From: Firmicutes bacterium UBA5766
GTDB taxonomy: Bacteria > Bacillota > Desulfotomaculia > Desulfotomaculales > Nap2-2B
Length of the DNA: 34,306 bases
NCBI GenBank assembly: GCA_002418775.1
Contig: DIEU01000065.1
Span: 1-34,306, forward strand
Direction of reading: 5' to 3'
The notes under the pieces are model-generated. The model did no database searches and was not told where the DNA came from. It saw only the letters and a program-made list of their open reading frames with translations. Each line of letters opens with the position of its first letter. Position 1 is the first letter of the stretch. A program made the position numbers and the translations under genes. Positions 16,286-23,706 of the stretch are shown here, one piece after another.

Positions 16286-17371
16286 ATGAAAAAATTAACG
16301 GCAGTAATGATCCTGATGCTGGTGCTGGTTTTCGCATGTATGGCCGGCTGCAGCAGCAATAAAGATTCGGGGACGAAAGAAAAGGAATCCGACACAAAGG
16401 ATAAGACTCCCGTTTCTACAATTCAGAACGCATTGTTAAAAGACGCAGAGTCAAAAATGCTGGAAGCATTGGCGCCCCTTCCTAATATGGGCAAAGGTGA
16501 AAAAATCGGCGCAGTTGCTTTTAGTATGACCAATCCCTTCTGGGTAACAGTTGAAGAAGGCTATAAAGACGCCGCCAAAGAATATGGAGTACAGGTCGAT
16601 GTTGTCGCTGCGCCGAACGAAGCGGATGAAAACGGACAGGCTGAGGCGTTTAATACCTTACTGGCTAAAGACTATGACGCTTTTGCCATTTCCGCCATGA
16701 CTCCTTTTAACCTTGTTCCAAGCGTAGCAAACGCAACCAAGAAAGGGCTTAAAGTAATTGCGGTGGGCACAAACATTGACGCCAAAGCTGCGAAAGACGC
16801 CGGAGCGGTCGTTGAAGCATTTGTTACATCCGGCTTTAAAGAGCAGGGGCGAATGGGCGCCGAGTTTATTATGAAAAAAATCGGCGGTCCCGGTAAAGTA
16901 GCCGTAATTGAGGGACAAGCCGGTTCCGACAACAGTGAACAAAGAAAACAGGGCGCCATTGAAGGTTTTAAAAATAACGGCGGTGAAGTGGTTGCTGTAG
17001 AAGCGGCTGACTGGGACGCTCAAAAAGCTTATGATGCCGCCACCAACATCCTGAAGGCCAATCCGGATCTGAAAGGTATTATGTGCGCCAATGACGATAT
17101 GGCCCTGGGGGTTGTTGAAGCGTTAAAAGCCGCCAACAAAAAAGATCAGGTAGCGGTATGCGGAATCGACTTCATTGACAACGCGCGCAAATCAATTATG
17201 GCCGGTGAATTAGACGGCAGCGTTGCCATGAGTCCGTATCTTTTTGGCAAAGCGGGCTTGATTTTGTCCCTGAAAGCAATACAGGGTCAGGAGATCGATA
17301 AGGACATCTTCTGGACCCCCATCGGCTTAATCACCGCAGAAAATGTTGCACAATACGACGGCTGGAAATAA
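16286..17371 (+). CDS. Ribose/nucleoside-type ABC substrate-binding lipoprotein (RbsB-like)
   Basis: A 361-aa periplasmic-binding-protein-like lipoprotein. The signal peptide ends in the lipobox CMAGC, so C22 is lipidated. The mature part is of the Peripla_BP_4 (RbsB) type: IGAVAFSMTNPFWVTVEEGY opens lobe 1, AEAFNTLLAKDYDAFAISAM follows, and DDMALGVVEAL lies in lobe 2. ATG 16286 is chosen over ATG 16280 because GGAGG (16274-16278) then has a 7-nt spacing. It is the last gene of the operon starting at 12088 and is followed by a terminator. It is the ligand receptor of the 12407 permease. Confidence 0.92.
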   Translation: MKKLTAVMILMLVLVFACMAGCSSNKDSGTKEKESDTKDKTPVSTIQNALLKDAESKMLEALAPLPNMGKGEKIGAVAFSMTNPFWVTVEEGYKDAAKEYGVQVDVVAAPNEADENGQAEAFNTLLAKDYDAFAISAMTPFNLVPSVANATKKGLKVIAVGTNIDAKAAKDAGAVVEAFVTSGFKEQGRMGAEFIMKKIGGPGKVAVIEGQAGSDNSEQRKQGAIEGFKNNGGEVVAVEAADWDAQKAYDAATNILKANPDLKGIMCANDDMALGVVEALKAANKKDQVAVCGIDFIDNARKSIMAGELDGSVAMSPYLFGKAGLILSLKAIQGQEIDKDIFWTPIGLITAENVAQYDGWK

Positions 17372-17396
17372 TTAATTTTACACATTTTAATTGATT

Positions 17397-17445
17397 GCAA
17401 AAGAGCAAATCATTGTTTTTGATTTACTCTTTTGCGCCGCTTTTT
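17397..17445 (+). terminator. Intrinsic terminator of the ribose-type operon
   Basis: GCAAAAGAG-C-AAATCA pairs with TGATTT-A-CTCTTTTGC (17397-17435), a 15-bp stem with one mismatch, followed by GCCGCTTTTT. It lies 26 bp after the binding-protein stop and before the promoter of the thioesterase gene. Confidence 0.75.
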
Positions 17446-17494
17446 ATGCGCTGTGCCTGCTGACGGCAGCCTTTTCGCCATACAATATAATGGA

Positions 17495-17523
17495 TTGTTT
17501 ATTAAGGAATATCACAATATAAT
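17495..17523 (+). promoter_or_regulatory. Promoter of the thioesterase gene
   Basis: TTGTTT (17495-17500), 17 bp, then TATAAT (17518-17523), 25 bp upstream of the GTG start at 17549. A perfect -10 and ideal spacing compensate for the weak -35. Any 5' leader would be short. Confidence 0.6.
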
Positions 17524-17548
17524 TATTTGCATCAAGGAGGTGTTTCAA

Positions 17549-17998
17549 GTGAAAAGCACTTTACAAGCCGGTTTGTATTATGAGTTTAAGTTTACTGTTC
17601 CAGAAAACAAAACTGTTCCTTACCTTTACCCTGAATCGGAAGAATTACAAGTAATGCCTAAAGTGTTGGCAACGGGATACATGGTGGGCTTATTTGAATG
17701 GGCATGTATTAAAGCTCTCAAACCTCATTTGGATTGGCCCAACGAACAAACCGTTGGAACCGATTTAAAATTAAGCCACGTTGCCGCTACACCACCAGGT
17801 TTGACTGTTACAGTCAAAATACGGTTAGAAAAGATCGAAGGTAAAAGATTATTCTTTCATGTAGAAGGCCATGATGGGATAGACTTAATTTCTGAAGGTA
17901 CTCATGAAAGATTCATCATTGATGCGGCTAAGTTTATCGGAAAGGTAAACAAGAAAAATAATGCTCCCCAGAAACCAGACACAGAAATAGAGAATTAA
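17549..17998 (+). CDS. FlK-like hotdog thioesterase (fluoroacetyl-CoA thioesterase homologue)
   Basis: A 149-aa single-hotdog thioesterase strikingly like FlK of Streptomyces cattleya, which hydrolyses fluoroacetyl-CoA. Conserved blocks are KTVPYLYPES, VLATGYMVGLFEWAC, HVAATPPGLTVTV, GHDGIDLI and GTHERFII. The FlK catalytic residues T42, E50 and H76 correspond to T42, E50 and H77 here, and R121 sits in the THER motif. The FlK lid phenylalanines F33 and F36 correspond to Leu33 and Met36, so strict fluoroacetyl selectivity is not expected. GTG 17549 is chosen because AAGGAGG lies 8 nt upstream; the longer open frame from 17432 overlaps the terminator. The true acyl-CoA substrate is unknown. Confidence 0.88.
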   Translation: MKSTLQAGLYYEFKFTVPENKTVPYLYPESEELQVMPKVLATGYMVGLFEWACIKALKPHLDWPNEQTVGTDLKLSHVAATPPGLTVTVKIRLEKIEGKRLFFHVEGHDGIDLISEGTHERFIIDAAKFIGKVNKKNNAPQKPDTEIEN

Positions 17999-18124
17999 GT
18001 TACAACGGAAGCATGAACAAGCGAAATCATTATTGGCCAATCATACCTATCTCAATCATACAATAATCTGATTGCTGCAAACGCATACAGCCCTAATGCC
18101 ATAGAAGTAAGGCGGAGCCCGACC

Positions 18125-18997
18125 ATGTCTGAAATTCGAGAGCCTTTTAAGTGCAATCTGCATAAAGACGTTTTGACCGCCGATTTTTGCCGCGAGCATA
18201 AGCATTTGTTCCCGGCCGGTTATACCGATGCGGCTCCTATGGCCGAAATTTCTATCGAATCAGCAAAAACCCTCGATAGCTCTCTGGCCATGCTGCCCTT
18301 TGATTATGTTGTTGAAGCGGAAGCTTATGGCGCAGAGCTTACCGGTTATAACGACATCTTCGGCTTGAGGGCTAAAGGAAAGTGTCTTAATTCCGTGGAA
18401 GAATTACCGGAATTACCGCCAATGGATTTTACCGGGGGCAGACTGCCTGAAATTATAAAGGCTGTAAGTTTAATAGATAAAGCAGGATATACTCCGTGCT
18501 TAAATATAACCGGACTGTTCTCCTTACTGGAGATATTATTGCCGATTGAAAAAGTCTTTTCCGCCTGGCGAAAAAGACAAAAAGTATTGCTGGAGTTTAT
18601 TGCGAGGTATGAAAAAAGTCTGATCGAATATATTACTTTGGCGTTGAACGCCGGAGCCAAAGTGATTTCCTACAGTGATCCCCTGACCGGGCTGGCGATA
18701 CTGGGCAGGAAAAATGGACAACAAATTGCGGAAGAACTTGTACTGCCGTTTTACTATGAAATTTCCCGTATACCCGACAGCGGTATTATACATGTTTGCG
18801 GAGTCTCATCAGATATCCTGACGGCTGCTGATGCGGCCTGGTTAGAGATAGAGCTGGAAACAGAAAAATATTATTCCGCAGCTATTATTGAGCAGGCCCT
18901 GGCAACTCAGGAAATTAAGTTTTTTGGGTATGGCTGCCTGCACCATAACAGAATGACTGGAAAACTGACGCAATTAAATAATTGGGGTCAGGCTTGA
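18125..18997 (+). CDS. UroD-superfamily methyltransferase-like protein with replaced C-terminus
   Basis: A 290-aa member of the same superfamily as the other three, with H223-x-C225 (IIHVCGVSS) and C271 (FFGYGCLHH) as zinc-type ligands, but more divergent and about 40-60 residues shorter. AAGGCGGAG lies 9 nt before the ATG. Its last residues, WGQA, and the TGA stop lie inside repeat copy B, which begins at 18982. The native C-terminal segment after LTQLNN has therefore probably been lost. The barrel and ligands are present, so activity is possible but not assured. It follows the thioesterase gene by 126 bp. Confidence 0.8.
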   Translation: MSEIREPFKCNLHKDVLTADFCREHKHLFPAGYTDAAPMAEISIESAKTLDSSLAMLPFDYVVEAEAYGAELTGYNDIFGLRAKGKCLNSVEELPELPPMDFTGGRLPEIIKAVSLIDKAGYTPCLNITGLFSLLEILLPIEKVFSAWRKRQKVLLEFIARYEKSLIEYITLALNAGAKVISYSDPLTGLAILGRKNGQQIAEELVLPFYYEISRIPDSGIIHVCGVSSDILTAADAAWLEIELETEKYYSAAIIEQALATQEIKFFGYGCLHHNRMTGKLTQLNNWGQA

Positions 18998-19049
18998 CTT
19001 ATTTAAAACTTGACTTATTTAGATACTTTGACTCATTCAAATATACTAT

Positions 19050-19106
19050 GTAAAAAACAAATGAGAAAGGGTAAGCTAATTATCCTGGCGGATTTTCGCC
19101 TACCCT
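19050..19106 (-). terminator. Intrinsic-terminator-like hairpin of ncRNA copy B
   Basis: In minus-strand sense AGGGTAGGC (19106-19098) pairs with GCTTACCCT (19076-19068), a 9-bp stem with one G-U pair, followed by TTCTCATTTGTTTTTTAC. Confidence 0.5.
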
Positions 19107-19506
19107 TATCCTGGAGCGTTGTGCATTTAGCACATCCTCCTTTTTAGATTTGCCCCTCTTTCATCTGATCCGCTGGCGCAGGCGCCGCTTTTCAGACTAA
19201 CCAGCCACTCCTTAGTAATAGCCGTCGAAAAGCACCTTTGTTAAGCTAATCCCTCCGTCTACTACAAGTTTTTCGCGCCGGCTCCTAATCCCTGCTTATT
19301 TGAAACTCCTACTTCTTAAGGGGTACTTGCTTACTTTCAGGTTGGTCATGGTGGTTCACATTCCAACAAGTTTTAAGCTTACCGATAGGTATCTACTTGA
19401 CCCCCCTAGTAAAAGGTTTTGGCTCAGCAGGTTAATAAAAGCCTTTTGCTTAGTCCGCTGGTTATCAAGGAGCCCCCTCATACTCGGGTTGTCCCTTTCT
19501 GAGGTC
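19050..19506 (-). ncRNA. Candidate structured non-coding RNA, copy B (~457 nt)
   Basis: Same layout as copy A. The 5' hairpin CCUCA/UGAGG keeps its inner GGG/CCC while the loop changes from CCA to ACAA. GUAG-AUAC-CUAU keeps pairing through a G-U. GUGC/GCAC keeps its stem with a different loop (UAAAU). The terminator stem GGGUAGGC/GCUUACCC keeps pairing through a G-U. A GGCG-CCUG-CGCC hairpin replaces a differently built segment of copy A. The pattern fits a folded RNA read from the minus strand. Its function is unknown. Confidence 0.55.
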
Positions 19507-19512
19507 AATTTA

Positions 19513-19541
19513 ATAATACCCTATGTTTTTACTTGTGTCAA
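19513..19541 (-). promoter_or_regulatory. Promoter of ncRNA copy B
   Basis: On the minus strand TTGACA (19541-19536), a 17-bp spacer, and TATTAT (19518-19513). The hexamers and spacing are identical to copy A while the spacer differs at several positions. Confidence 0.65.
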
Positions 19542-19613
19542 TAGTTAATTTGAAATATATTATATTGTATTAATTTTCCGATATTACAATTATAACAACC
19601 GGGGTCACTCCCA

Positions 19614-19937
19614 TCAATCATCTGTGGTTAACTGAACCGCTTTTACGTCTGCCGAATAGGAAGCTATGCGGTTTGTACGTTTTTCCAAAGCTCCTGAGGC
19701 CCAGCAAGGATTAATCTCTCCCAAGAAAACAGCGATTGCTTCAGTATTGGTATACCATTTTCTTTCTGCTTCCGCTGCTGCCGTATTGTCACCGGCTTTT
19801 TCCAGTTTTTCGACAGATGCCGGTCTCCCTTATTTAGGACAACCGGACAGTTCACCGGTAGGCAGGGAAATGAAGTGCGGGGTATGTAAGGGTGTATCTA
19901 TTTTGGCAGGCAGAGCCTTGCTCAGTTCCTGTGTTTT
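19614..19937 (-). pseudogene. Degenerate coding remnant of unknown family
   Basis: One minus-strand frame reads protein-like for about 107 codons with a single in-frame stop. Segments include ELSKALPAKIDTPLHTPHFI, an alanine/glutamate-rich stretch ending ERKWYTNTEAIAVFLGEINP, and a terminal ADVKAVQLTTDD before TGA. The W-Y-x-N-x-x-A-I-A-x-F-L pattern vaguely recalls secreted bacterial proteins of unknown function, but I cannot name the family. No start codon or ribosome site fits. It lies just downstream of the toxin remnant on the same strand. Confidence 0.3.
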
Positions 19938-19944
19938 TTAACCG

Positions 19945-20127
19945 TCACAGAATATGACGCCAATCGCGTCTTGTATAAAGAATTTTCTCGACATCAACTA
20001 CTTTTGATTTTTCATCTATCGCGAAAAAGACAATATAGTTCTTTACAAACAGTTTTCGACATCCCATCATTGCAAGCCGTTCATCAGTCAACGGAGGGCA
20101 TTTTTGCGGCATGACCGCCAAACCCAC
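19945..20127 (-). pseudogene. ParE/RelE-family toxin, C-terminal half
   Basis: The frame gives PPLTDERLAMMGCRKLFVKN, then YIVFFAIDEKSKVV, then ILYTRRDWRHIL. This is the classic C-terminal half of ParE/RelE-type ribosome or gyrase toxins (P-L-x-D-x-R...G-Y-R-K-L-x-V-x-N-Y-x-V-F/Y...R-R-D-W). Such toxins have about 95-105 residues; here the N-terminal ~45 are missing and the frame opens with GTG and no ribosome site. No antitoxin gene is visible next to it. It is a dead remnant of a type II toxin-antitoxin pair. Confidence 0.7.
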
Positions 20128-20263
20128 AAGTGTACATGATAAAATGAATTTGACAGAAAACGATAAATAAGATTTTACGGTTTTATCCTAATAAATGTAA
20201 AAAGGCATTAAATCTGCTGGAAATTCGTTTTGACTTATCAAGCAGATTTAAACAAAAGACTAA

Positions 20264-20587
20264 CAAACAACAAACCTCAAACCTGCATTGGTACAAGTTG
20301 CCCATGCAGCCGTGAAATCGGATAAGGCTCCTTACTACAAAATCAAGTACGAACGCCTTTATAAAAGGAGGGGTAAAAAAAGAGCCATTATTGCTATCGC
20401 AAGGATGATACTCACCGCAGTTTACAACATGTTTGTTACTGGCGAAGAATGGAATCCAAGCGATTTGTACAAAATTTACATGCCACAAGAAATGCTGGAA
20501 AAGCAGAAGGAGAAAGCTATTAAACAAGCTGTAAAACTCCTTATTTCCAATGGTGTAATAAAAGCTGCTGACATTTCTGCGGCTTAA
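20264..20587 (+). pseudogene. IS110-family transposase, C-terminal remnant
   Basis: The open frame has no proper start. It begins NLKPALVQVAHAAVKSDKAP, then YYKIKYERLYKRRGKKRAII and AIARMILTAVYNM. This is the conserved C-terminal part (transposase_20 region and tail) of IS110/IS116/IS902 transposases, normally 350-430 residues. Only about 107 residues remain; the RuvC-like DEDD domain is gone. A 9-bp inverted repeat (AAATCTGCT/AGCAGATTT) lies just upstream at about 20210-20250. Confidence 0.75.
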
Positions 20588-20692
20588 ACTGACGCTATTA
20601 ATTTTTTAAAGGGTAATAGTACCTTTATTTAAGTGTACCTATTTTTAAGCTACGTTGAGTTGTTTTTCAAGCTATCAATCCAATCACATTGG

Positions 20693-20764
20693 TAAGCCGT
20701 ATGCCTTAATAGGGCACGTGCGGTTTGATGAGGGGAAGCCACGTGAGTGGTTTCCCTACTCTAT
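20693..20764 (+). mobile_element. Group II intron 3' end (domains V and VI) remnant
   Basis: 20693-20726 is a 34-nt domain V: AAGCCGTATGCC, loop, GGCACGTGCGGTTT, close to the common GAGCCGTATG...CACGTACGGTTC form. It is followed directly by domain VI, GAGGGGAAGCCAC-GTGA-GTGGTTTCCCTACTC, and the 3' boundary CTAT. No reverse transcriptase or maturase remains upstream; an IS110 tail lies there instead. The fragment cannot splice alone. Confidence 0.75.
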
Positions 20765-20823
20765 TACAGCCTATGCTTAATAAGTCTCAAAACTAAGAGT
20801 AGATTACAGATTACAGAATAACA

Positions 20824-20866
20824 GTGGGTCAGGCTTGAAATTTAACACATCAAGCCTGACTCCCAC
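20824..20866. repeat. REP-like hairpin at the end of the flavoprotein gene
   Basis: GTGGGTCAGGCTTGA and TCAAGCCTGACTCCCAC form a 15-bp stem with a one-base bulge and a short AT loop. The core GGGTCAGGCTTGA is the same motif that ends repeat copies A and B and recurs at 27813 and 29133-29193. The stop codon and last residues of the minus-strand flavoprotein gene lie in this hairpin. Confidence 0.75.
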
Positions 20867-21516
20867 CCGCTGCTTATAGCCTCTTTTCCGGCTTTGAATA
20901 TTTTAGCCAGTTCAATTGCATGTTTTAGTGTATCTTTGCCTGTTCGCAGGCCAATTTCATCTTCCAGGACACCAAGCCGCACACTGGGGTCGAAAACGCC
21001 GCAGCCGTTTTTACTGCTTACCGAAGTTCCTCCAAGTCCCGGGAAGCCTCCGACAGGGATTATTCCTAAAGTGAGCATTCCCGAAGTTATGGAAAGCAGG
21101 GTGGTTTCCAGACCGGCGTTTCTATACCAGCCCACAGCAAGAGCGACCCCGATTTTGTCCCTTAAGGCGCGGTTATATTTTTTTCCATTATAAAGGGCGA
21201 CCAGCCGGTCCATGAACCTGGCGAGATAACCTGACATCCTGTGCAGGTATACAGGGGAAGCAAAGACAAGCACGTCGGCATCAATAACCTGGGGGTATAT
21301 TGCCAGCATGTCGTCCTGTTGCCGGCAGAAACGGTCTTCTGTCTGTTTTGCAATGCAGAAACTGCACTGCAGGCAGTCGTTTATGTTCAGCCTGCTTATG
21401 TTTATTGTTTTAGCCCGGACCTCTTGCCCCTTCACTGAATTGACTACTTCCTCCAGGAATGCGTCGGTGTTGCCTTCTTTAACTGGACTGCCGCATATTC
21501 CCAGGACTCTGATCAT
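20842..21516 (-). CDS. Iron-sulfur flavoprotein / NAD(P)H-dependent FMN reductase family
   Basis: A flavodoxin-fold redox protein of about 224 residues. The N-terminal IRVLGICGSPVKEGNTDAFL is the FMN-phosphate loop. A cysteine cluster, C-LQ-C-SF-C then C nine residues on (near residues 48-64), resembles the compact 4Fe-4S motif of iron-sulfur flavoproteins (Isf). FASPVYLHRMSGYLARFMDR is the second flavin-contact region. The ATG at 21516 (MIRVLG) is preferred because GGAGG lies 11 nt upstream; the ATG at 21525 is only 2 nt from it. The C-terminal SGWESGLMC and stop come from the REP-like hairpin. It is the last gene of the DUF3798/ABC operon and a plausible electron carrier. Confidence 0.85.
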   Translation of the reverse strand: MIRVLGICGSPVKEGNTDAFLEEVVNSVKGQEVRAKTINISRLNINDCLQCSFCIAKQTEDRFCRQQDDMLAIYPQVIDADVLVFASPVYLHRMSGYLARFMDRLVALYNGKKYNRALRDKIGVALAVGWYRNAGLETTLLSITSGMLTLGIIPVGGFPGLGGTSVSSKNGCGVFDPSVRLGVLEDEIGLRTGKDTLKHAIELAKIFKAGKEAISSGWESGLMC

Positions 21517-21623
21517 CTTTAACATAGCCTCCTCAAATATTTTGAATATAAATTTCAATATGAAAGTAATATATCCCTTGTTTTAATGAGGCTTTTTAAT
21601 AGGGGGACTGTGAACAAACAGGG

Positions 21624-22685
21624 CTATTTCCGTCCTGTTTTTGCGGTGAGAGCGGCGGGGTTCAACTCGGTCTCCCTGATATTCAGGACGAGGGCAAAGG
21701 CTATGGTTCCGTAGGCTACAAAGCTCCTGAAATACTCGCCCAGGGCGACATTTGCAAAAATATTTTGGCCTGCCTGGGGCGAGACGATGAACAGGGTATG
21801 AAATAGAAAAATCCCTAAAAAGGCGTTCTTGATACTGGCTTTCTTGATTGTCGCGCCGCCGGCCAGCAGGGCCGCGCAGGAAAATATGTCCGAATTCAAA
21901 TGCGCAGTGTAGACATTGAGCATACCTATATTTTGAAGGAAAATAATCTGCCCGAAGCAGGCCAGCAGAGTGGAGAAAATCATCGCTTTGATCCTGATCC
22001 GGTCCGAATCCAGGCCCAGGATTTCCGTCCTGCGCTTACTTTCCCCAACAGCTTTGAACTGCATGCCGATGCGTGTATTTAAAATGTAGCGCAGAATCAG
22101 GGAAAAGATGATTACGATCAGGATCATAAACAGCGGTATGGTTACCTGCCCGATATGGATAAGCCACAGCTTGTCAATAATGTTTCTGTAAGAGTCGAGG
22201 TCGACCATGTTTCTGATCCCGATCCCCCTGGAAAGCATTATTTCCAGGTTGTGCGGTTTAAGAAAAGTGCCGAAGCCGATCATAAAGATAAACTGGTAGA
22301 TGCTTGTCGCTAAAAAGCCGATAATGATGGTGGTGATCATTTCTTTGCCCCGGACTTTGTTCAGACAGACGCCGATCAGGGCGCCAAAGGCCAGGCTGAG
22401 CACTGTCCCAATCGCCGTCACCAGCAGCAGGCCTGTTAGACCTCCGATCTGCCAGTCCAACACCAGGAGGAAACCTACCTGAGCGGCTATCGCGCCGACG
22501 GTTATGGCGAAGTTCAGGCCCATCCCGGCAGTGACGGGAATAATAAGAGCCAGCACCAGGACACCGTCCCTGATGAACCTGATGATTACTTCATTGAGTA
22601 CAAAGAAAGGGCTGAGGCCGGAAAAACCAAGTCCGATCAGGGACAGGACAATAAAAATTACCGTCATGATATTCGGCTTACGCAT
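21624..22685 (-). CDS. ABC transporter permease, RbsC/nucleoside type (subunit 2)
   Basis: A 353-aa BPD_transp_2-family membrane protein with eight or more hydrophobic segments. GMGLNFAITVGAIAAQVGF and TIIIGFLATSIYQFI are family-type cores, and FSCAALLAGGATIKKASIKN corresponds to the conserved loop before the last segments. Its start overlaps the end of the first permease by 8 nt, indicating translational coupling and a heterodimeric channel. It is part of the DUF3798-binding-protein importer. Confidence 0.88.
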   Translation of the reverse strand: MRKPNIMTVIFIVLSLIGLGFSGLSPFFVLNEVIIRFIRDGVLVLALIIPVTAGMGLNFAITVGAIAAQVGFLLVLDWQIGGLTGLLLVTAIGTVLSLAFGALIGVCLNKVRGKEMITTIIIGFLATSIYQFIFMIGFGTFLKPHNLEIMLSRGIGIRNMVDLDSYRNIIDKLWLIHIGQVTIPLFMILIVIIFSLILRYILNTRIGMQFKAVGESKRRTEILGLDSDRIRIKAMIFSTLLACFGQIIFLQNIGMLNVYTAHLNSDIFSCAALLAGGATIKKASIKNAFLGIFLFHTLFIVSPQAGQNIFANVALGEYFRSFVAYGTIAFALVLNIRETELNPAALTAKTGRK

Positions 22686-23706
22686 TTTTACGCAATCCCT
22701 CCCCGTATAAAAGGGCGTAGAGAATAATCAGGTTGGTTGCCAGCATCCTGATGATCTCGGCAAACTCGGGCATAAGCAGTTGGTTGGCGACCGGACCGGA
22801 AATTACATAAATTGCCTGGTAAAGGTAACCTCCTAGAACAACCTGCCCTATGGTAGTCTTTCCTCCCGTGCTGCCGCCGATCAGGATTGCCGAAGCGGCG
22901 GGAAACGCCATCATCAGAGGTGCCGTATATAATTCTAGAAAACCGTAGCTTTGCGCATAGACACAGATTCCGAGAGCGCCCAGGACTGTTGAAAAAATAA
23001 CCGAAAGCGTTCTCACCCTGTTGACATTTATCCCTGAGAGCCTGGCAAAGTCTTCATTTTCACCTACGGCAATCATAGCCCGTCCGATTTTAGTCTTGTA
23101 AATAAGGTAGACGAGGAAGCAAAGAAGAAAGAAAAAAAGCAGCAGGCCGAGGCTGATTTTAATACCCAGGATGTTGAACTGCCAGGTGTTGTTCAAAACC
23201 TTTCCAAAATAGTCTTTCAACCCGACAGTCAGGCGCATGCCCTTTCCGCCGATTGGCCACAGCATGGCCGGGTTGTTGAAGGGCGCGACCGACCAGAACA
23301 AACACATCAGGGAAACAAAAGAAAATCCCACAAAGGTGGCTGCGATTTCTTCCCTTCCTTTTACTTTGTTTAACAATAGGGCATACAGGTAACCAAATAC
23401 AACAGCAATCATCGCGGAAAAAAGCATCGCCGCGGCAAGGCCAAACCATCCGGTTTGATGGTAGTTCACAGCAAGGCACATGCCAAGAAGGCCGGCGACA
23501 ACTCCTACAGGAAGCCCGAAATTAAGCCCGATACCTGCGTTCAGCATGGGCAGCAGGGACAGGACCAGCACACCGTTCATAACCAAACGCACAAGGGAAT
23601 CGCCGAACATGGCGTTTAAAGGTATATGAAGGTATATGGCAGTAATGGTTAATACTGCCAGAAAGACAAGGATAATGATTTGAGGGGGACGGATAAATTT
23701 CTTCAC
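22678..23706 (-). CDS. ABC transporter permease, RbsC/nucleoside type (subunit 1)
   Basis: A 342-aa permease, paralogous to its downstream neighbour. Matching segments are GVLVLSLLPMLNAGIGLNFG, AATFVGFSFVSLM and AFPAASAILIGGSTGGKTTI. The GTG start overlaps the stop of the ATPase gene by 4 nt, so ATPase and both permeases form a tightly coupled block. Two non-identical permeases with a two-domain ATPase are the layout of BmpA/NupABC-like nucleoside importers and of the DUF3798 group. Confidence 0.88.
   Translation of the reverse strand: MKKFIRPPQIIILVFLAVLTITAIYLHIPLNAMFGDSLVRLVMNGVLVLSLLPMLNAGIGLNFGLPVGVVAGLLGMCLAVNYHQTGWFGLAAAMLFSAMIAVVFGYLYALLLNKVKGREEIAATFVGFSFVSLMCLFWSVAPFNNPAMLWPIGGKGMRLTVGLKDYFGKVLNNTWQFNILGIKISLGLLLFFFLLCFLVYLIYKTKIGRAMIAVGENEDFARLSGINVNRVRTLSVIFSTVLGALGICVYAQSYGFLELYTAPLMMAFPAASAILIGGSTGGKTTIGQVVLGGYLYQAIYVISGPVANQLLMPEFAEIIRMLATNLIILYALLYGEGLRKNA

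Larger units (their letters stand above)
18982..19583. repeat. Long direct repeat, copy B (602 bp)
   Basis: Second copy of the element at 1602-2192, same orientation, aligned from TTGGGGTCAGGCTTGACTTA to TTCCGATA. The REP-like end is followed by three tandem TTGACTTATTTA-type units (two in copy A). One internal block, about 19340-19375, is divergent, and the GC-rich hairpin at about 19171-19190 is rebuilt compared with copy A. It contains no conserved protein; an 82-codon frame at 19300-19548 is not shared with copy A. Confidence 0.9.

Noticed and set aside
17549..17998. Calling the thioesterase a fluoroacetate-resistance gene
   Set aside because: The fluorine-discriminating lid residues of FlK are not conserved and no other organofluorine gene is present.
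19300..19548. 82-codon plus-strand frame inside repeat copy B
   Set aside because: Not conserved in copy A, where stops and indels break it; the conserved signals are on the other strand and non-coding.
20842..21558. Longer N-terminus (MKFIFKIFEEA...) for the flavoprotein
   Set aside because: The ribosome site GGAGG lies inside that extension, so the start must be downstream, most likely 21516.
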